Shown one piece after another: positions 13,644 through 22,252 of a stretch of DNA of 30,633 bases; position 1 is the first letter of the stretch; every line of letters begins with the position of its first letter. The DNA lies in assembly GCA_036794765.1 (NCBI GenBank), contig DAIRGB010000003.1:1-30633 (forward strand). The letters are read 5' to 3'. The DNA is from DAIRGB01 sp036794765 (GTDB lineage Bacteria; Patescibacteriota; JAHJAL01). The notes beneath the pieces are model-generated. The model ran no database searches. It saw only the letters and a program-made list of their open reading frames with translations, and was not told the DNA's origin. The position numbers and the translations under genes are program-made.

Positions 13644-15035
13644 ATGGAAAAGACTAAAAAATTTCCTCGACCGATCGGTTTTTGGCGGATGTTGGGACCA
13701 AGTTTTGTGATACTGGCACTGGGTTTGGGCAGCGGCGAGGTGATCATGTGGCCGTATCTGGCCGCAAACTATGGTTTGGGTATTGCCTGGGCGGCAGCTT
13801 TAGGTATTACTTTTCAGTTTTTTGTAAATATGGAAATCGAGCGCTACGCTTTAGTAAAAGGCGAATCGGTGTTTGCTGGTTTGGTCAGGATGTTCAAATG
13901 GGCACCCTGGTGGTTTATTGTTTCGACTTTCTTGGGTTTCACTATGCCCGGCATGATGGCGGCGGCGGCCAAAGTCTTTGCTTCCTGGTTGGGTTGGGAA
14001 GAATTTAAATGGGTGGCGATTGTCGGTTTGTTATTGATCGGGTTTGTCTTGAGTTTTGGGAAAACAGTTTACGAAATGATAGAAAAGATAACTCAAGTCG
14101 TTATAGTTTTGGCGGTACTGATGTTATTTATTTTTGTTATAATTTTGGCCGGGCAAACAGATTGGGTTGATTTACTAAAGGGTTTGGTCGGACAAGGAAA
14201 TGGATATCGTTGGATACCGGAAAATATTGATCTAATGATTTTTCTCGGGGCATTTGCCTATGCCGGTGCCGGGGGAAATTTAAATTTAACGCAATCGATT
14301 TATATCCGGGAAAAAGGTTATGGCATGGGAAAATACGCCCAAAAAATTGGCGGCTTGTTTATGGGTGCGTTGAAACAACAGGAGGTAAAATTGGCGGGAG
14401 AAGATTTTGAAGTCAATAAAGAAAATCTGGCCAATTTTCGCGAGTGGTGGAAAAGAGTCAACTATGAGCATGCTTTGGTTTTTTGGTTTATCGGTGGAGT
14501 GGGGATTCTGTTGTTGATGATTTTGAGTTATGCCACGGTCTATGGCCTGGGAAGCAATGATCAAAGTATTAATTTTGTCATCAGTGAGGCTGGAGTAATC
14601 AGACAAATTTTGGGTGTCAACTGGGCAGGATTGTTTATGGTGGCGGTGGCAATAATGTTGTGGCAGACCCAATTGGGAGTTTTGGATTCAACTTCCCGCA
14701 TAATGTCGGAAAATTACGCCTTGGCGATATTGAATAAAAATGAAGAAGGTAAGATAAATATGTCCAAAATTTATTTTACCTTTTTGTGGACGCAAATTGT
14801 GGTGGGAATCGTGTTGTTTATTTTGGATATTAAAGAGCCGAAAACTCTGTTGGTGGTGGGCGCGGTCATCAATGCGGTGGCGATGTTTATTCATGTCGGT
14901 ATGGTCAATTGGATGAACTGGAGGATATTGCCGAAAGAAACTCAGGCGACTGTTTTCAGGAAGATAGTCATTGGGGGAATATTTTTGTTTTACGGAATTT
15001 TTGCCATAGTAACTTTGGGAAGTAAAATTTTTTAG
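13644..15035 (+). CDS. Nramp-related metal transporter-like membrane protein
   Basis: 463 residues with about 11 hydrophobic segments. The N-terminal GPSFVILALGLGSGEVIMWP aligns in pattern with TM1 of Nramp (SLC11) proteins, and AYAGAGGNLNLTQSIYIREKG with the TM6 region. The classical metal-site motifs DPGN (TM1) and MPH (TM6) are not present; GSGE and AGAGGN stand in their place. It therefore belongs to a divergent Nramp-like branch, and manganese/iron specificity should not be assumed. A 50-residue loop (about 235-275) contains a charged insert after the TM6 region. AAGGAG stands 14 bases upstream of the ATG, rather far. The next gene, a Cys-rich zinc-ribbon protein, begins 26 bp after the stop, so co-transcription is likely and hints at a metal-related theme. 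Confidence 0.8.
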   Translation: MEKTKKFPRPIGFWRMLGPSFVILALGLGSGEVIMWPYLAANYGLGIAWAAALGITFQFFVNMEIERYALVKGESVFAGLVRMFKWAPWWFIVSTFLGFTMPGMMAAAAKVFASWLGWEEFKWVAIVGLLLIGFVLSFGKTVYEMIEKITQVVIVLAVLMLFIFVIILAGQTDWVDLLKGLVGQGNGYRWIPENIDLMIFLGAFAYAGAGGNLNLTQSIYIREKGYGMGKYAQKIGGLFMGALKQQEVKLAGEDFEVNKENLANFREWWKRVNYEHALVFWFIGGVGILLLMILSYATVYGLGSNDQSINFVISEAGVIRQILGVNWAGLFMVAVAIMLWQTQLGVLDSTSRIMSENYALAILNKNEEGKINMSKIYFTFLWTQIVVGIVLFILDIKEPKTLLVVGAVINAVAMFIHVGMVNWMNWRILPKETQATVFRKIVIGGIFLFYGIFAIVTLGSKIF

Positions 15036-15061
15036 AATCAAGTAAATAAAATTATATTATT

Positions 15062-16777
15062 ATGGAAAATAAAACTTGTCGGCAGTGCGGAACCAGTTTT
15101 ATTGTTTCTGACGATGATTTGAAATTTTTGGAAAAGATATCGCCCGAATTTGGTGGTGTTAAATACCCCATCCCCTCCCCGACTTTGTGTCCCGCTTGTA
15201 GATTACAAAGAAGATTGGCGCATCGCAATGAGAGAAAACTATATAAAAGAAAATGTGACGTGACCGGAAAAGAGATTGTTTCTTTGTATTCACCAAATAA
15301 GGAATATAAAGTTTTTGATCAAGAATATTGGTGGAGTGATAAATGGGACGCGATGGATTTTGGTCAGGAATATGATTTTTCCCGGCCGTTTTTTGCCCAA
15401 TTTAAAGAACTTTATGATCAGGTGCCGAAGTTGAATATTATCAATTCCGGAAGCGAGAACAGCGAATATACCAACCTGGCGGCTTACAATAAAAATTGTT
15501 ACATGATTGTGGAAAGCAGCAACAATGAGAATTGTTATTTTGACTATTGGATCCAGTTGTCCAAAAACTTAATAGATTCCTGTTATGCTCACCAATCGGA
15601 AATCGGGTATTGGAATTCGGATATTCGCGATAGTTACAATTTGCAATTTTGCCGCAAATCAATCAATTGCCGCGATAGTTTTTTTCTGGAAGATTGCGTT
15701 GGCTGCAAAAATTGTTTTGTTGGCGTAAATTTGCACAATAAAGAATACTCGTTATTTAATCAGCCGGCGAATAAAGAGCAATTTGAGGAAACGTTGCGAG
15801 TCTGGCAACAGGGAAAACCGGAGGAAAGGAGAACCTTGTATGAGAAAATTAATAAGTTTTTTCGCGAGCAACCGATAAGGGCCGGCAGGATAGTTAATTC
15901 GGAGAATTGTATCGGTGATTATATTGCCGATAGCAAAGATTGTTACATGTGTTTTGACGCGAGCGAAAGCGAAAGCTGCCGTTATTGTTCGGATGTGATG
16001 CGCAACGTGAAAGAGGCGGTAGATACTTCGACGGCCGGTCTGGATTGCGAATTGATGTATGAATGCTTAAATACAGCAATCAACGTATACAAAATGGCTT
16101 TCTGTAATGTGTGCTGGACCAATTTGAAAAATGTTTTGTATAGCATGTATTGCTACAAATCCGAGGACATATTTGGTTGTGTTGGTTTGCGGGATCATAA
16201 ACAATATTGCATTTTAAATAAACAATACACGAAAGAAGAATATGAAAAACTAGTGCCAAAAATCATTGAACATATGATCTCGACCGGCGAGTGGGGCGAA
16301 TTTTTCCCAATGAATGTGTCGGCTTACGGTTATAACGAAACTGTGGCGCAAGATCATTTTGTTTTGACTGAAGATGAAGCCAAAAAAATGGGCGCAAACT
16401 GGGAAGATGGAGATTTTAGTCCCAAATATGAAGGAGAAACTTATCAGCCAAAACCAATTGCCGTGTTCCAATTAAAAAATAACCCGGAAGCACAAACGGA
16501 AATTGATCTCTGTTTGAAAGGAATAATAAAATGCGAGAAATCAGGGCGACCTTTTAAGATATTGCCACAAGAGCTGGCTTTTTATATCGAAAACAATGTT
16601 GAGTTGCCCAGAATTCATCCAGACGAAAGGCATCTGGAAAGGATCAATGAAAGACATCATTACAAATTGGAGAAAAAAAATTGCGATGATTGCGGGCAAG
16701 AAACGTATTCTTCTTTGCCAAAAGAAATTGGTAGAAAAATATTTTGTGAGGAATGTTGGCAGAAATCAGCGATTTAA
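15062..16777 (+). CDS. Cys-rich zinc-ribbon/solenoid protein, paralogue 1
   Basis: 571 residues with about 31 cysteines. An N-terminal zinc ribbon is formed by CRQC (6-9) and CPAC (43-46), followed by a basic RRLAHRNERKLYKRK segment. Two Cys/Asn/Tyr-rich blocks follow (about 134-235 and 280-390), with NCY and NENCYF motifs spaced 12-20 residues apart, like rungs of a beta-solenoid. Each block ends in a related cap: GCKNCFVGVNLHNKEYSLFN, and FGCVGLRDHKQYCILN followed by KEEYEKL. A conserved GEFFPMNVSAYGYNET region (412-426), CEKSGRPFKI (491-500) and a C-terminal ribbon CDDC (541-544)/CEEC (562-565) complete it. No signal peptide is present, so it is probably cytoplasmic. I recall relatives in CPR genomes under unhelpful names; the function is unknown. 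It directly follows the Nramp-like gene. Confidence 0.85.
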   Translation: MENKTCRQCGTSFIVSDDDLKFLEKISPEFGGVKYPIPSPTLCPACRLQRRLAHRNERKLYKRKCDVTGKEIVSLYSPNKEYKVFDQEYWWSDKWDAMDFGQEYDFSRPFFAQFKELYDQVPKLNIINSGSENSEYTNLAAYNKNCYMIVESSNNENCYFDYWIQLSKNLIDSCYAHQSEIGYWNSDIRDSYNLQFCRKSINCRDSFFLEDCVGCKNCFVGVNLHNKEYSLFNQPANKEQFEETLRVWQQGKPEERRTLYEKINKFFREQPIRAGRIVNSENCIGDYIADSKDCYMCFDASESESCRYCSDVMRNVKEAVDTSTAGLDCELMYECLNTAINVYKMAFCNVCWTNLKNVLYSMYCYKSEDIFGCVGLRDHKQYCILNKQYTKEEYEKLVPKIIEHMISTGEWGEFFPMNVSAYGYNETVAQDHFVLTEDEAKKMGANWEDGDFSPKYEGETYQPKPIAVFQLKNNPEAQTEIDLCLKGIIKCEKSGRPFKILPQELAFYIENNVELPRIHPDERHLERINERHHYKLEKKNCDDCGQETYSSLPKEIGRKIFCEECWQKSAI

Positions 16778-17063
16778 TCTGGAGGGGCGGGGAAACCCCG
16801 CCCGTACGATAATATATTCCGTAGGGGCGAGGTCCCCTCGCCCGACCAATATTGCAATCGCATGTTCGGACCCACGTGTCCGCCCGATGTTGTAACCGTA
16901 GGGGCAGGTCACGACCTGCCCGTCAAAAACGTAAAAAATTAAATAATTGTATTTATTGTATTCAATGCAATTACATTTTAAAGAAAATGGCTAAAATTAA
17001 AAAATATTATCCGATTCAAGGAGATCTGTTTAAGAAAATGGTGCATCTGATTAATTTTTCTTT

Positions 17064-17112
17064 CTGGATCCTGGATATCCAAGCGTGATTACACTTTCGA
17101 TTCCAAGATGAC
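17064..17112. repeat. REP-like unit, copy 3 (single right half)
   Basis: The unit CTGGATCCTGGATATCC...ATTCCAAGATGAC matches the right-hand units of the other three copies, but no left-hand partner is seen. Its last bases may supply the -35 of the promoter for the gene at 17185. Confidence 0.75.
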
Positions 17113-17137
17113 ATAATAAACAAATAACAATTATAAT
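17108..17137 (+). promoter_or_regulatory. Candidate promoter of the beta-propeller gene
   Basis: ATGACA (17108-17113, the end of the REP unit) and TATAAT (17132-17137) are separated by 18 bp, 48 bp upstream of the ATG. Confidence 0.4.
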
Positions 17138-17184
17138 AGATGTATAAAATGCATAAAAAATTTAATTATTAATAACGTAAAAAT

Positions 17185-19500
17185 ATGAGACAAAAATGGG
17201 TGGGAGGGGTTTTGGCTTTGTTTGTTTTTAACCTGGCAATGGTTCATTTGCCGGTGGCCACGGCGGCTCCCGAATATGATTATCAATGGGTGAGTCAGTC
17301 CGCTTATCCGACGATAAATTTGGGCGAGACGAAAGAGTTGACTTTGAAGATCAAGAATACCGGTAGTCAAATCTGGAAACGTGATGGCGACAATGCCGCA
17401 CATCTCGGGACCAGTCGCCCAACAGATCGCAATAGCGGTTTCAGTACGAGTAATTGGATTGCCACCAATCGACCGGCCAAACTGATCGAAGAGTCAGTGG
17501 CGCCAGGAGAAATCGGAAATTTTGTTTTTTCTATTTCCCCCAAGACTGCGATGGTGGTGGCCGGCGGTTGTTATAACGAGTATTTTACTCCTGTGATCGA
17601 AAATACAACTTGGATGAAAGATGAAGGAATTTTCTGGAAGATTTGCGTAACAAATTTGGCGACCACCTCTGACAATACTTATACCAATTTCAAGGATGAG
17701 GCGGATTTTGATAATTATTTTGAACAGGCAGAAAAAATTTATGGAGACGAAACACCACTCTACAAAGGTGTTTATGATTACATGGGAGACGCACCCCCAG
17801 GACAACCGGTTGTTGGCAATGGGGAAAGCGATTCTCGTTATTCCAGCACCAATGTCCAATACAGCGGGATTGATGAGCCGGATATCGTGAAAGTAAATGA
17901 AAAAAATATTTTTTACTCTCATTGGCCGTATGCAGTTTATGACGAAAAACCAATCTCGAGCGAAACAGATTTTGTTCCACCGATGCAAACAGGAGAAACC
18001 AAGATTATCAATGCTCAACCGGTGAGCGATTTGAAAATTGGCGGAAAAATTGGCCAACAAGGAGATATGCTGCTGGATGGTAATAATTTGGTAGTTTTGG
18101 CTTATGATGCGGTTTACGGATATGATGTCTCGGATGTTAGCAATCCGATCGAAAAGTGGTCTTATCGTTTTAAAGAAAATACCGGATATTCGCAGGCCCG
18201 ATTGTACAATCACCAACTGTATCTTTTGACTACAACTTGGACTTATTACGATCGACTTTGTCCAATGCCGATTGCCGAGGGGGTCGAGGTCAGATGTGCC
18301 GATATTTATCATCCGACTTCAATAATTGATAGCGATCAGTTTTATAATTTTCAACAAATCAATCCGGAAAATGGGAATATTGAAAAAACCGTTTCCTTTG
18401 TCGGGGCATCCTACAATTCAGCCTTTATGATGTCAGAAAACAATGCTTTTTTAGCTAATACGATTGAACCTGATTATTCAATTTTGTTGGTTGATTTTTT
18501 GGATCAAAATCCGACCGTAATGCCGGATGATTTGAAAAATCGAATAAGAACAATCAATAGTTACGAGATAAGCCGCTATTCAAAACAGACGGAGATTTCC
18601 AACGCGATTATGGATTATCAATATTCTTTGGATGAGACTACTCGCACCAATTGGGAGAACAATTTGAAGCAGGCTTTGAAAAATTATGTCCAAATCAATG
18701 CAACCAAGATTAGTCGGACGCAGATTGTGAAAATCGGTTTAAATAGTTTTGGTTTGGATGCGGTCGGTCAAGTGCCAGGTAATTTATTGAGTCAATTTTC
18801 GCTGGATGAGAGTGACAATTATTTGCGAGTGGCTTCTACCATTGACGTCAACTGGTGGTTTATGTGGTCGAGTGACGTGAGCAATGATACTTTCAGTCAA
18901 GTAACGGTACTGGATAATAGTTTGCAAACGGTGGGACAAATAAGTGATTTGGGCCAAGGCGAGAGAATTTATTCGGTTCGGTTTGTCGAAGACAATGCTT
19001 ACGTCGTAACTTTCAGGGAAGTCGATCCGTTTTATATTATCGATCTGACAAATCCAACTCAACCGATCAAGGCCGGTGAATTGAAAATCCCCGGATATTC
19101 ATCTTATCTCCATCCAATTTCGGAAAATTTGATATTGGGATTAGGTATGGAAGATTCCAAATTGAAATTGGCTTTGTATGATGTCAGTGATGCCAATAAT
19201 CCGCTGGAAAAATCAAAATATTATCTGGAAAATACCTGGTCGGAAGCGCTCTACGATCATCATGCTTTTCTGAATGATCCAAAGCATCAGATTTTCTTCC
19301 TGCCCGGCAGCAACGAAGGTTTGATTATGTCCTACGCAAATGATCAGTTGGAATTGAAAAAGAAAGTGTCCGATTTTTATGCCTCAAGAGCGGTGTATAT
19401 CAATGATTATCTGTATTTGTTGGGACAAAATGAAATCAAAGTACTGGACGAAAATAACTGGTTGCAAGTAAACGAATTGGATATTGCGTCATGGGGTTGA
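17185..19500 (+). CDS. Exported protein: FW/Ig-like domain plus C-terminal beta-propeller
   Basis: 771 residues. A signal peptide (about 1-28, ending VATAAP) is followed by an Ig-like domain (about 35-157). It has KNTGSQIW, LGTSRPTDRNSGF, NWIATNR, VAPGE and VIENTTWMKDEGIFWKICV, a pattern like the NBR1-type FW domain. The gene starting at 29950 encodes the same domain. Residues about 219-771 match the secreted beta-propeller family (Beta_propel): the entry motif STNVQYSGIDEPDIVKVN is diagnostic, then repeated YDVSDVSNP and IDLTNPTQP strands and a helical insertion (about 450-500). It is probably cell-surface or periplasmic; ligand and role are unknown. No Shine-Dalgarno sequence is seen. The stop is TGA, and a hairpin with a T-run follows. 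Confidence 0.87.
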   Translation: MRQKWVGGVLALFVFNLAMVHLPVATAAPEYDYQWVSQSAYPTINLGETKELTLKIKNTGSQIWKRDGDNAAHLGTSRPTDRNSGFSTSNWIATNRPAKLIEESVAPGEIGNFVFSISPKTAMVVAGGCYNEYFTPVIENTTWMKDEGIFWKICVTNLATTSDNTYTNFKDEADFDNYFEQAEKIYGDETPLYKGVYDYMGDAPPGQPVVGNGESDSRYSSTNVQYSGIDEPDIVKVNEKNIFYSHWPYAVYDEKPISSETDFVPPMQTGETKIINAQPVSDLKIGGKIGQQGDMLLDGNNLVVLAYDAVYGYDVSDVSNPIEKWSYRFKENTGYSQARLYNHQLYLLTTTWTYYDRLCPMPIAEGVEVRCADIYHPTSIIDSDQFYNFQQINPENGNIEKTVSFVGASYNSAFMMSENNAFLANTIEPDYSILLVDFLDQNPTVMPDDLKNRIRTINSYEISRYSKQTEISNAIMDYQYSLDETTRTNWENNLKQALKNYVQINATKISRTQIVKIGLNSFGLDAVGQVPGNLLSQFSLDESDNYLRVASTIDVNWWFMWSSDVSNDTFSQVTVLDNSLQTVGQISDLGQGERIYSVRFVEDNAYVVTFREVDPFYIIDLTNPTQPIKAGELKIPGYSSYLHPISENLILGLGMEDSKLKLALYDVSDANNPLEKSKYYLENTWSEALYDHHAFLNDPKHQIFFLPGSNEGLIMSYANDQLELKKKVSDFYASRAVYINDYLYLLGQNEIKVLDENNWLQVNELDIASWG

Positions 19501-19519
19501 AAAAAATTTACAATGTAGG

Positions 19520-19547
19520 GGGCGGACCCATGTGTCCGCCCTTTTTT
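19520..19547 (+). terminator. GTAGGGGC-family hairpin acting as a terminator
   Basis: The 8-bp GC-rich stem GGGCGGAC/GTCCGCCC with a 6-nt loop is followed by six T, 20 bp after the stop of the beta-propeller gene. The hairpin belongs to the dispersed GTAGGGGC repeat family, so a repeat seems to have been co-opted as a terminator. Confidence 0.75.
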
Positions 19548-19596
19548 GTTGGCAATAACAAAATGATACAATTGATTTATTGATTAATCATGATCC

Positions 19597-19650
19597 GTAG
19601 GGACAGATCATGACCTGCCCAACCAAAACGTAAAAACTAAATAATCGCAT
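19597..19650 (+). repeat. GTAGGGGC-family hairpin with conserved AT-rich tail, upstream of paralogue 2
   Basis: GTAGGGACAGATCATGACCT, followed by GCCC, is a partly decayed palindrome. It is followed by CCAAAACGTAAAAACTAAAT, closely matching the tails after the hairpins at 16902 and 22257. It ends about 35 bp upstream of the start codon at 19685. Confidence 0.7.
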
Positions 19651-19684
19651 TTGAATTGTGTCTTGATCAAATAATCTTATTTTT

Positions 19685-21454
19685 ATGGACAAAGCCGATC
19701 AATTGATTTTGGAACAACTAGACAAAGAAGTGCCGCATGAACGGACTTGTCGCGTGTGCGGTGGGAAGTGGCAGATTGAACTTGCCGATATAGAATTCTG
19801 CAAAACATTATTGATTCCTATTCCTAGGGTTTGTCCGATGTGTAGTTTGCTGCAAAAAGCCGCATTTCGTAACGAACGTAGTTTGTACCGACGAAAAAGC
19901 GATGTAACCGGAGAGGAGATAATTGCCGTTATTTCACCGGATAAAAAATATAAGGTCTATGATAAAGATTACTGGTATAGCGACAATTGGGATTCTTTGG
20001 ATTATGGGTTTGAATATGATCCAGCAAGAAATATTTTTGACCAAGTAAATGATTTGGTTGAGCGCGTACCTTACCAAAGTTTATTTTCGGTAAACAACGA
20101 AAATTCTGAATACATCAATCATGCAAAAGATAATAAAAATTGTTATCTAATAAGCCAGGCGGTTGGAAATGAAAACTGTTATTTTGGCCGATTTGTTTTG
20201 CGTTGTCAGGATTGTATAGATAATTTACAAGTAGTTGACAGTCAACTTTGTTATGAAAATTATAATGGAAAAAATAATTATAACTGCATATATCTTTATT
20301 CTTCGGAAAATTGTCGCGATTCTCATTTTTCCGAGAATTTAACCGGCTGCAAAAATTGTTGTTTGTGTTTTAACCTCAATAACAAGCAATATTGCTGGGA
20401 CAACAAACAGTTGAGCAAGGAGGAATACGAGAAGAAAATGATTACCTGGAATTTTGAAAAACAAAAAAACGATTTTTTTAATAAACGGAAAAACAGAGTT
20501 ACGCAGTCATTGACAATGAGAAATTGTGAAAATTGCTTGGGAGACGGTTTATCCAACTCCAAAAATGCTATTAATTGTTTTAATTCGGAGAAATTGGATA
20601 ATTGTCGTTATGTCTATGAATGCCCTGATCAAAAAGATAGCTACTATGAATACTCCACAGGTTTGGGAGCAACGGATAATTATAATTGCAATGGTAGCGG
20701 CGGAAGCCATAAATTGATTTCCTGCTTTGGCTGCATTGGCTCTCGCGAATCATATTATTCATTTATATGCATAAATTCCGAGCATTTGTTTGGTTGCGTC
20801 GGTTTGCGTAATAAGAAATATTGTATTTTGAACCGTCAATATTCTCAAAAAGAATACCAACAGTTGATTGAAAAAATTAAGTTGTCAATGTTGTCTTCCG
20901 GAGAATACGGCGAGTATCTTTCACCGCAAATTAGTCCTTTCGGATACAATGAGACTTTGGCATCAGAATATCGTCCTTTAATAAAAGAAGAAGCCCTAAA
21001 ACTTGGTTTCAAATGGAGCGATTACGACCCGGAAAGCAATAATAATGGTCCTTTCTACGAAACACTGCCAATCAAAGAATATTTTGATGAAAATAAAACC
21101 AAAGAATTATTGGCCGGGGTTTTGAAATGCGAAGTTACTGGTAAGCCATTTAAAATAATGGGGCCGGAGTTGGCTTTTTATTTGAAACATAATATACCGA
21201 TTCCTAAACGTTCACCGAATCAAAGACATAAAGATAGAATGGCGTTGAAAAATCCTTACAAACTATGGCATCGGCAGTGTATGTGCGAGGGACAATTAAC
21301 AATTAATAATGAACAATTAACAGGGGGGATGGGTGCCAGCATCAAGGCAGATGCACCAATGAATTTGAAACTACTTACGCACCGGAGCGGACGGAAAATG
21401 TTTATTGTGAGACTTGCTATCAGAAGAGCGTTTTATAAATTTCAAACACTTTAA
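19685..21454 (+). CDS. Cys-rich zinc-ribbon/solenoid protein, paralogue 2, with frameshifted C-terminus
   Basis: 589 residues as read. The layout matches paralogues 1 and 3: N-terminal ribbon CRVC/CPMC (23-26, 54-57), the basic FRNERSLYRRK segment, two NCY-rich blocks with caps (GCKNCCLCFNLNNKQYC and FGCVGLRNKKYCILNRQYS), then SPFGYNET and CEVTGKPFKI. After CMCEGQ the reading frame is disturbed. A 21-bp AT-rich insertion (in frame) is followed by six G at 21323-21328, where paralogue 3 has seven. The protein then reads through 40 unrelated residues into an intergenic repeat. Restoring one G gives CQHQGRCTNEF, APERTENVYCETCY and a stop at 21438, i.e. the missing zinc ribbon. Either this is a phase-variable or decayed allele, or a sequencing error. 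Function is unknown. Confidence 0.85.
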   Translation: MDKADQLILEQLDKEVPHERTCRVCGGKWQIELADIEFCKTLLIPIPRVCPMCSLLQKAAFRNERSLYRRKSDVTGEEIIAVISPDKKYKVYDKDYWYSDNWDSLDYGFEYDPARNIFDQVNDLVERVPYQSLFSVNNENSEYINHAKDNKNCYLISQAVGNENCYFGRFVLRCQDCIDNLQVVDSQLCYENYNGKNNYNCIYLYSSENCRDSHFSENLTGCKNCCLCFNLNNKQYCWDNKQLSKEEYEKKMITWNFEKQKNDFFNKRKNRVTQSLTMRNCENCLGDGLSNSKNAINCFNSEKLDNCRYVYECPDQKDSYYEYSTGLGATDNYNCNGSGGSHKLISCFGCIGSRESYYSFICINSEHLFGCVGLRNKKYCILNRQYSQKEYQQLIEKIKLSMLSSGEYGEYLSPQISPFGYNETLASEYRPLIKEEALKLGFKWSDYDPESNNNGPFYETLPIKEYFDENKTKELLAGVLKCEVTGKPFKIMGPELAFYLKHNIPIPKRSPNQRHKDRMALKNPYKLWHRQCMCEGQLTINNEQLTGGMGASIKADAPMNLKLLTHRSGRKMFIVRLAIRRAFYKFQTL

Positions 21455-21545
21455 AACTCTTAGAAACACTTATAAACACTTACAAACTGAAATTAATAAT
21501 AGTTTTTAAGGGTTTTAAAGAGTTTATAAGGGTTTATAAGAGTTT
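21444..21545. repeat. AT-rich inverted repeat of AAACACTTATA-type units
   Basis: The left arm (21444-21488) consists of about four units such as AAACACTTTA and AAACACTTATA. The right arm (21501-21545) carries the reverse complement, AGTTTATAAGGGTTTATAAG. Only 12 bp separate them. The shifted end of paralogue 2 reads into the left arm. A second copy at 24074-24309 is split by a REP pair. Confidence 0.8.
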
Positions 21546-21568
21546 ATTAAATTGAGTATAATATTAAC

Positions 21569-21925
21569 ATGGACAACGATATTACAATTATTGAACGGCC
21601 CATCACTTTGGCTGAATTGAAAGAAATCGCCAGCAAGCGGTTTGGTGATATGGTTAAAGGCGTGGTTGATGTGGAGAAAAAGATAATGGCGTTGGGCGCG
21701 GATTTGCACGCTGATGAAGAGGCTTGGTTACTGGAAAAGGGATCGAAACAAGCCAATCTCTGGGGGATAAATCTTTATCCGGATTTGCCAATGCCGGATT
21801 TTTTGGAATACGATTCGATGATAAATGTCCGACCCAATCAAAATAATCGTTCGCGAGGAGTGGAAAGCGAAGAGATTAGAGAAAAGATCAGGGAGATTGT
21901 GGGAGAATTAATAATTAAGAATTAA
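21569..21925 (+). CDS. DUF5674 family protein
   Basis: 118 residues, full length. The pattern IIERPITLAELKEIA, MVKGVVDVEKKIMALGADLHADEEAWLLEKGS, LWGINLYPD and DSMINVRPNQNNRSRGV fits the DUF5674 family, small soluble proteins without known activity, which I know mainly from cyanobacteria and CPR bacteria. The conserved H-x-D-x-E and W-G-x-N groups could form an active or binding site, but no reaction is established. TATAAT ends eight bases before the ATG with no ribosome-binding site, which suggests a leaderless transcript. The next gene starts two bases after the stop codon, so the two are translationally linked. Confidence 0.85.
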   Translation: MDNDITIIERPITLAELKEIASKRFGDMVKGVVDVEKKIMALGADLHADEEAWLLEKGSKQANLWGINLYPDLPMPDFLEYDSMINVRPNQNNRSRGVESEEIREKIREIVGELIIKN

Positions 21926-21927
21926 TA

Positions 21928-22248
21928 GTGAATAATATACATACCAGTTTACAATCGGGTCGGTGGGGGCAGATGTCGCTGGCAGAACAGATGGCCAATA
22001 TTGGTAGTGAATATGGGCGGGCAAAAAAATGGAGAGCGAAAAACCAAGATCAACTATTTTGGAGCGCTTTTTCTCGAATGTTGGAATTGATAGATCTGAC
22101 AATCAATGATATTCGATGGTGTAATCATCGACTGAAAGAATTATGTCGTTTGCGAGAATTGGTTTGCGAAGAATTGCTGGATAAAAATTCAAAAATGACC
22201 GATTTTTTTTCTTATTTTATGAGTTTTAATATTCTGGCCAGAAGATAA
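21928..22248 (+). CDS. Small helical protein linked to DUF5674, function unknown
   Basis: 106 residues from a GTG start two bases after the DUF5674 stop codon; an internal ATG at 21973 is the alternative. I prefer the GTG because the GRWGQ-MSLAEQMANIGSEYGR segment looks like one conserved unit. The remainder is predicted helical: WRAKNQDQLFWSAFSRMLELIDLTIND, then RLKELCRLRELVCEELLD. There is no membrane segment and no recognisable catalytic motif. The tight coupling suggests it works with the DUF5674 protein. I have the impression of similar short proteins in other CPR genomes but cannot verify it here. Confidence 0.75.
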   Translation: MNNIHTSLQSGRWGQMSLAEQMANIGSEYGRAKKWRAKNQDQLFWSAFSRMLELIDLTINDIRWCNHRLKELCRLRELVCEELLDKNSKMTDFFSYFMSFNILARR

Positions 22249-22252
22249 CATC

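Larger units (their letters stand above)
16778..17184. other. Repeat-filled gap with four GTAGGGGC-type hairpins, half a REP pair and a short ORF remnant
   Basis: 407 bp without a convincing gene. GC-rich hairpins lie at 16785-16803 (GGGCGGGG/CCCCGCCC, eight bases after the stop of paralogue 1), 16825-16843, 16867-16881 and 16902-16921. They are followed by the AT-rich tail AAAAACGTAAAAAATTAAAT. A 33-codon ORF at 16987-17088 (MAKIKKYYPIQGDLFKKM...) runs into half of a REP pair at 17064-17112 and stops there, so it may be a fragment of a lost gene. Confidence 0.7.

Noticed and set aside
16785..16921. Possible CRISPR array in the hairpin cluster after paralogue 1
   Set aside because: The units are palindromes with differing arms and irregular spacing, without equal-length spacers, and no cas gene is present.
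19685..21454. Alternative genetic code (TGA as glycine) to explain the odd C-terminus of paralogue 2
   Set aside because: ssb ends in DDIPF followed by TGA and the beta-propeller gene ends in TGA, so TGA is a stop; a one-base shift in the G-run explains the anomaly fully.
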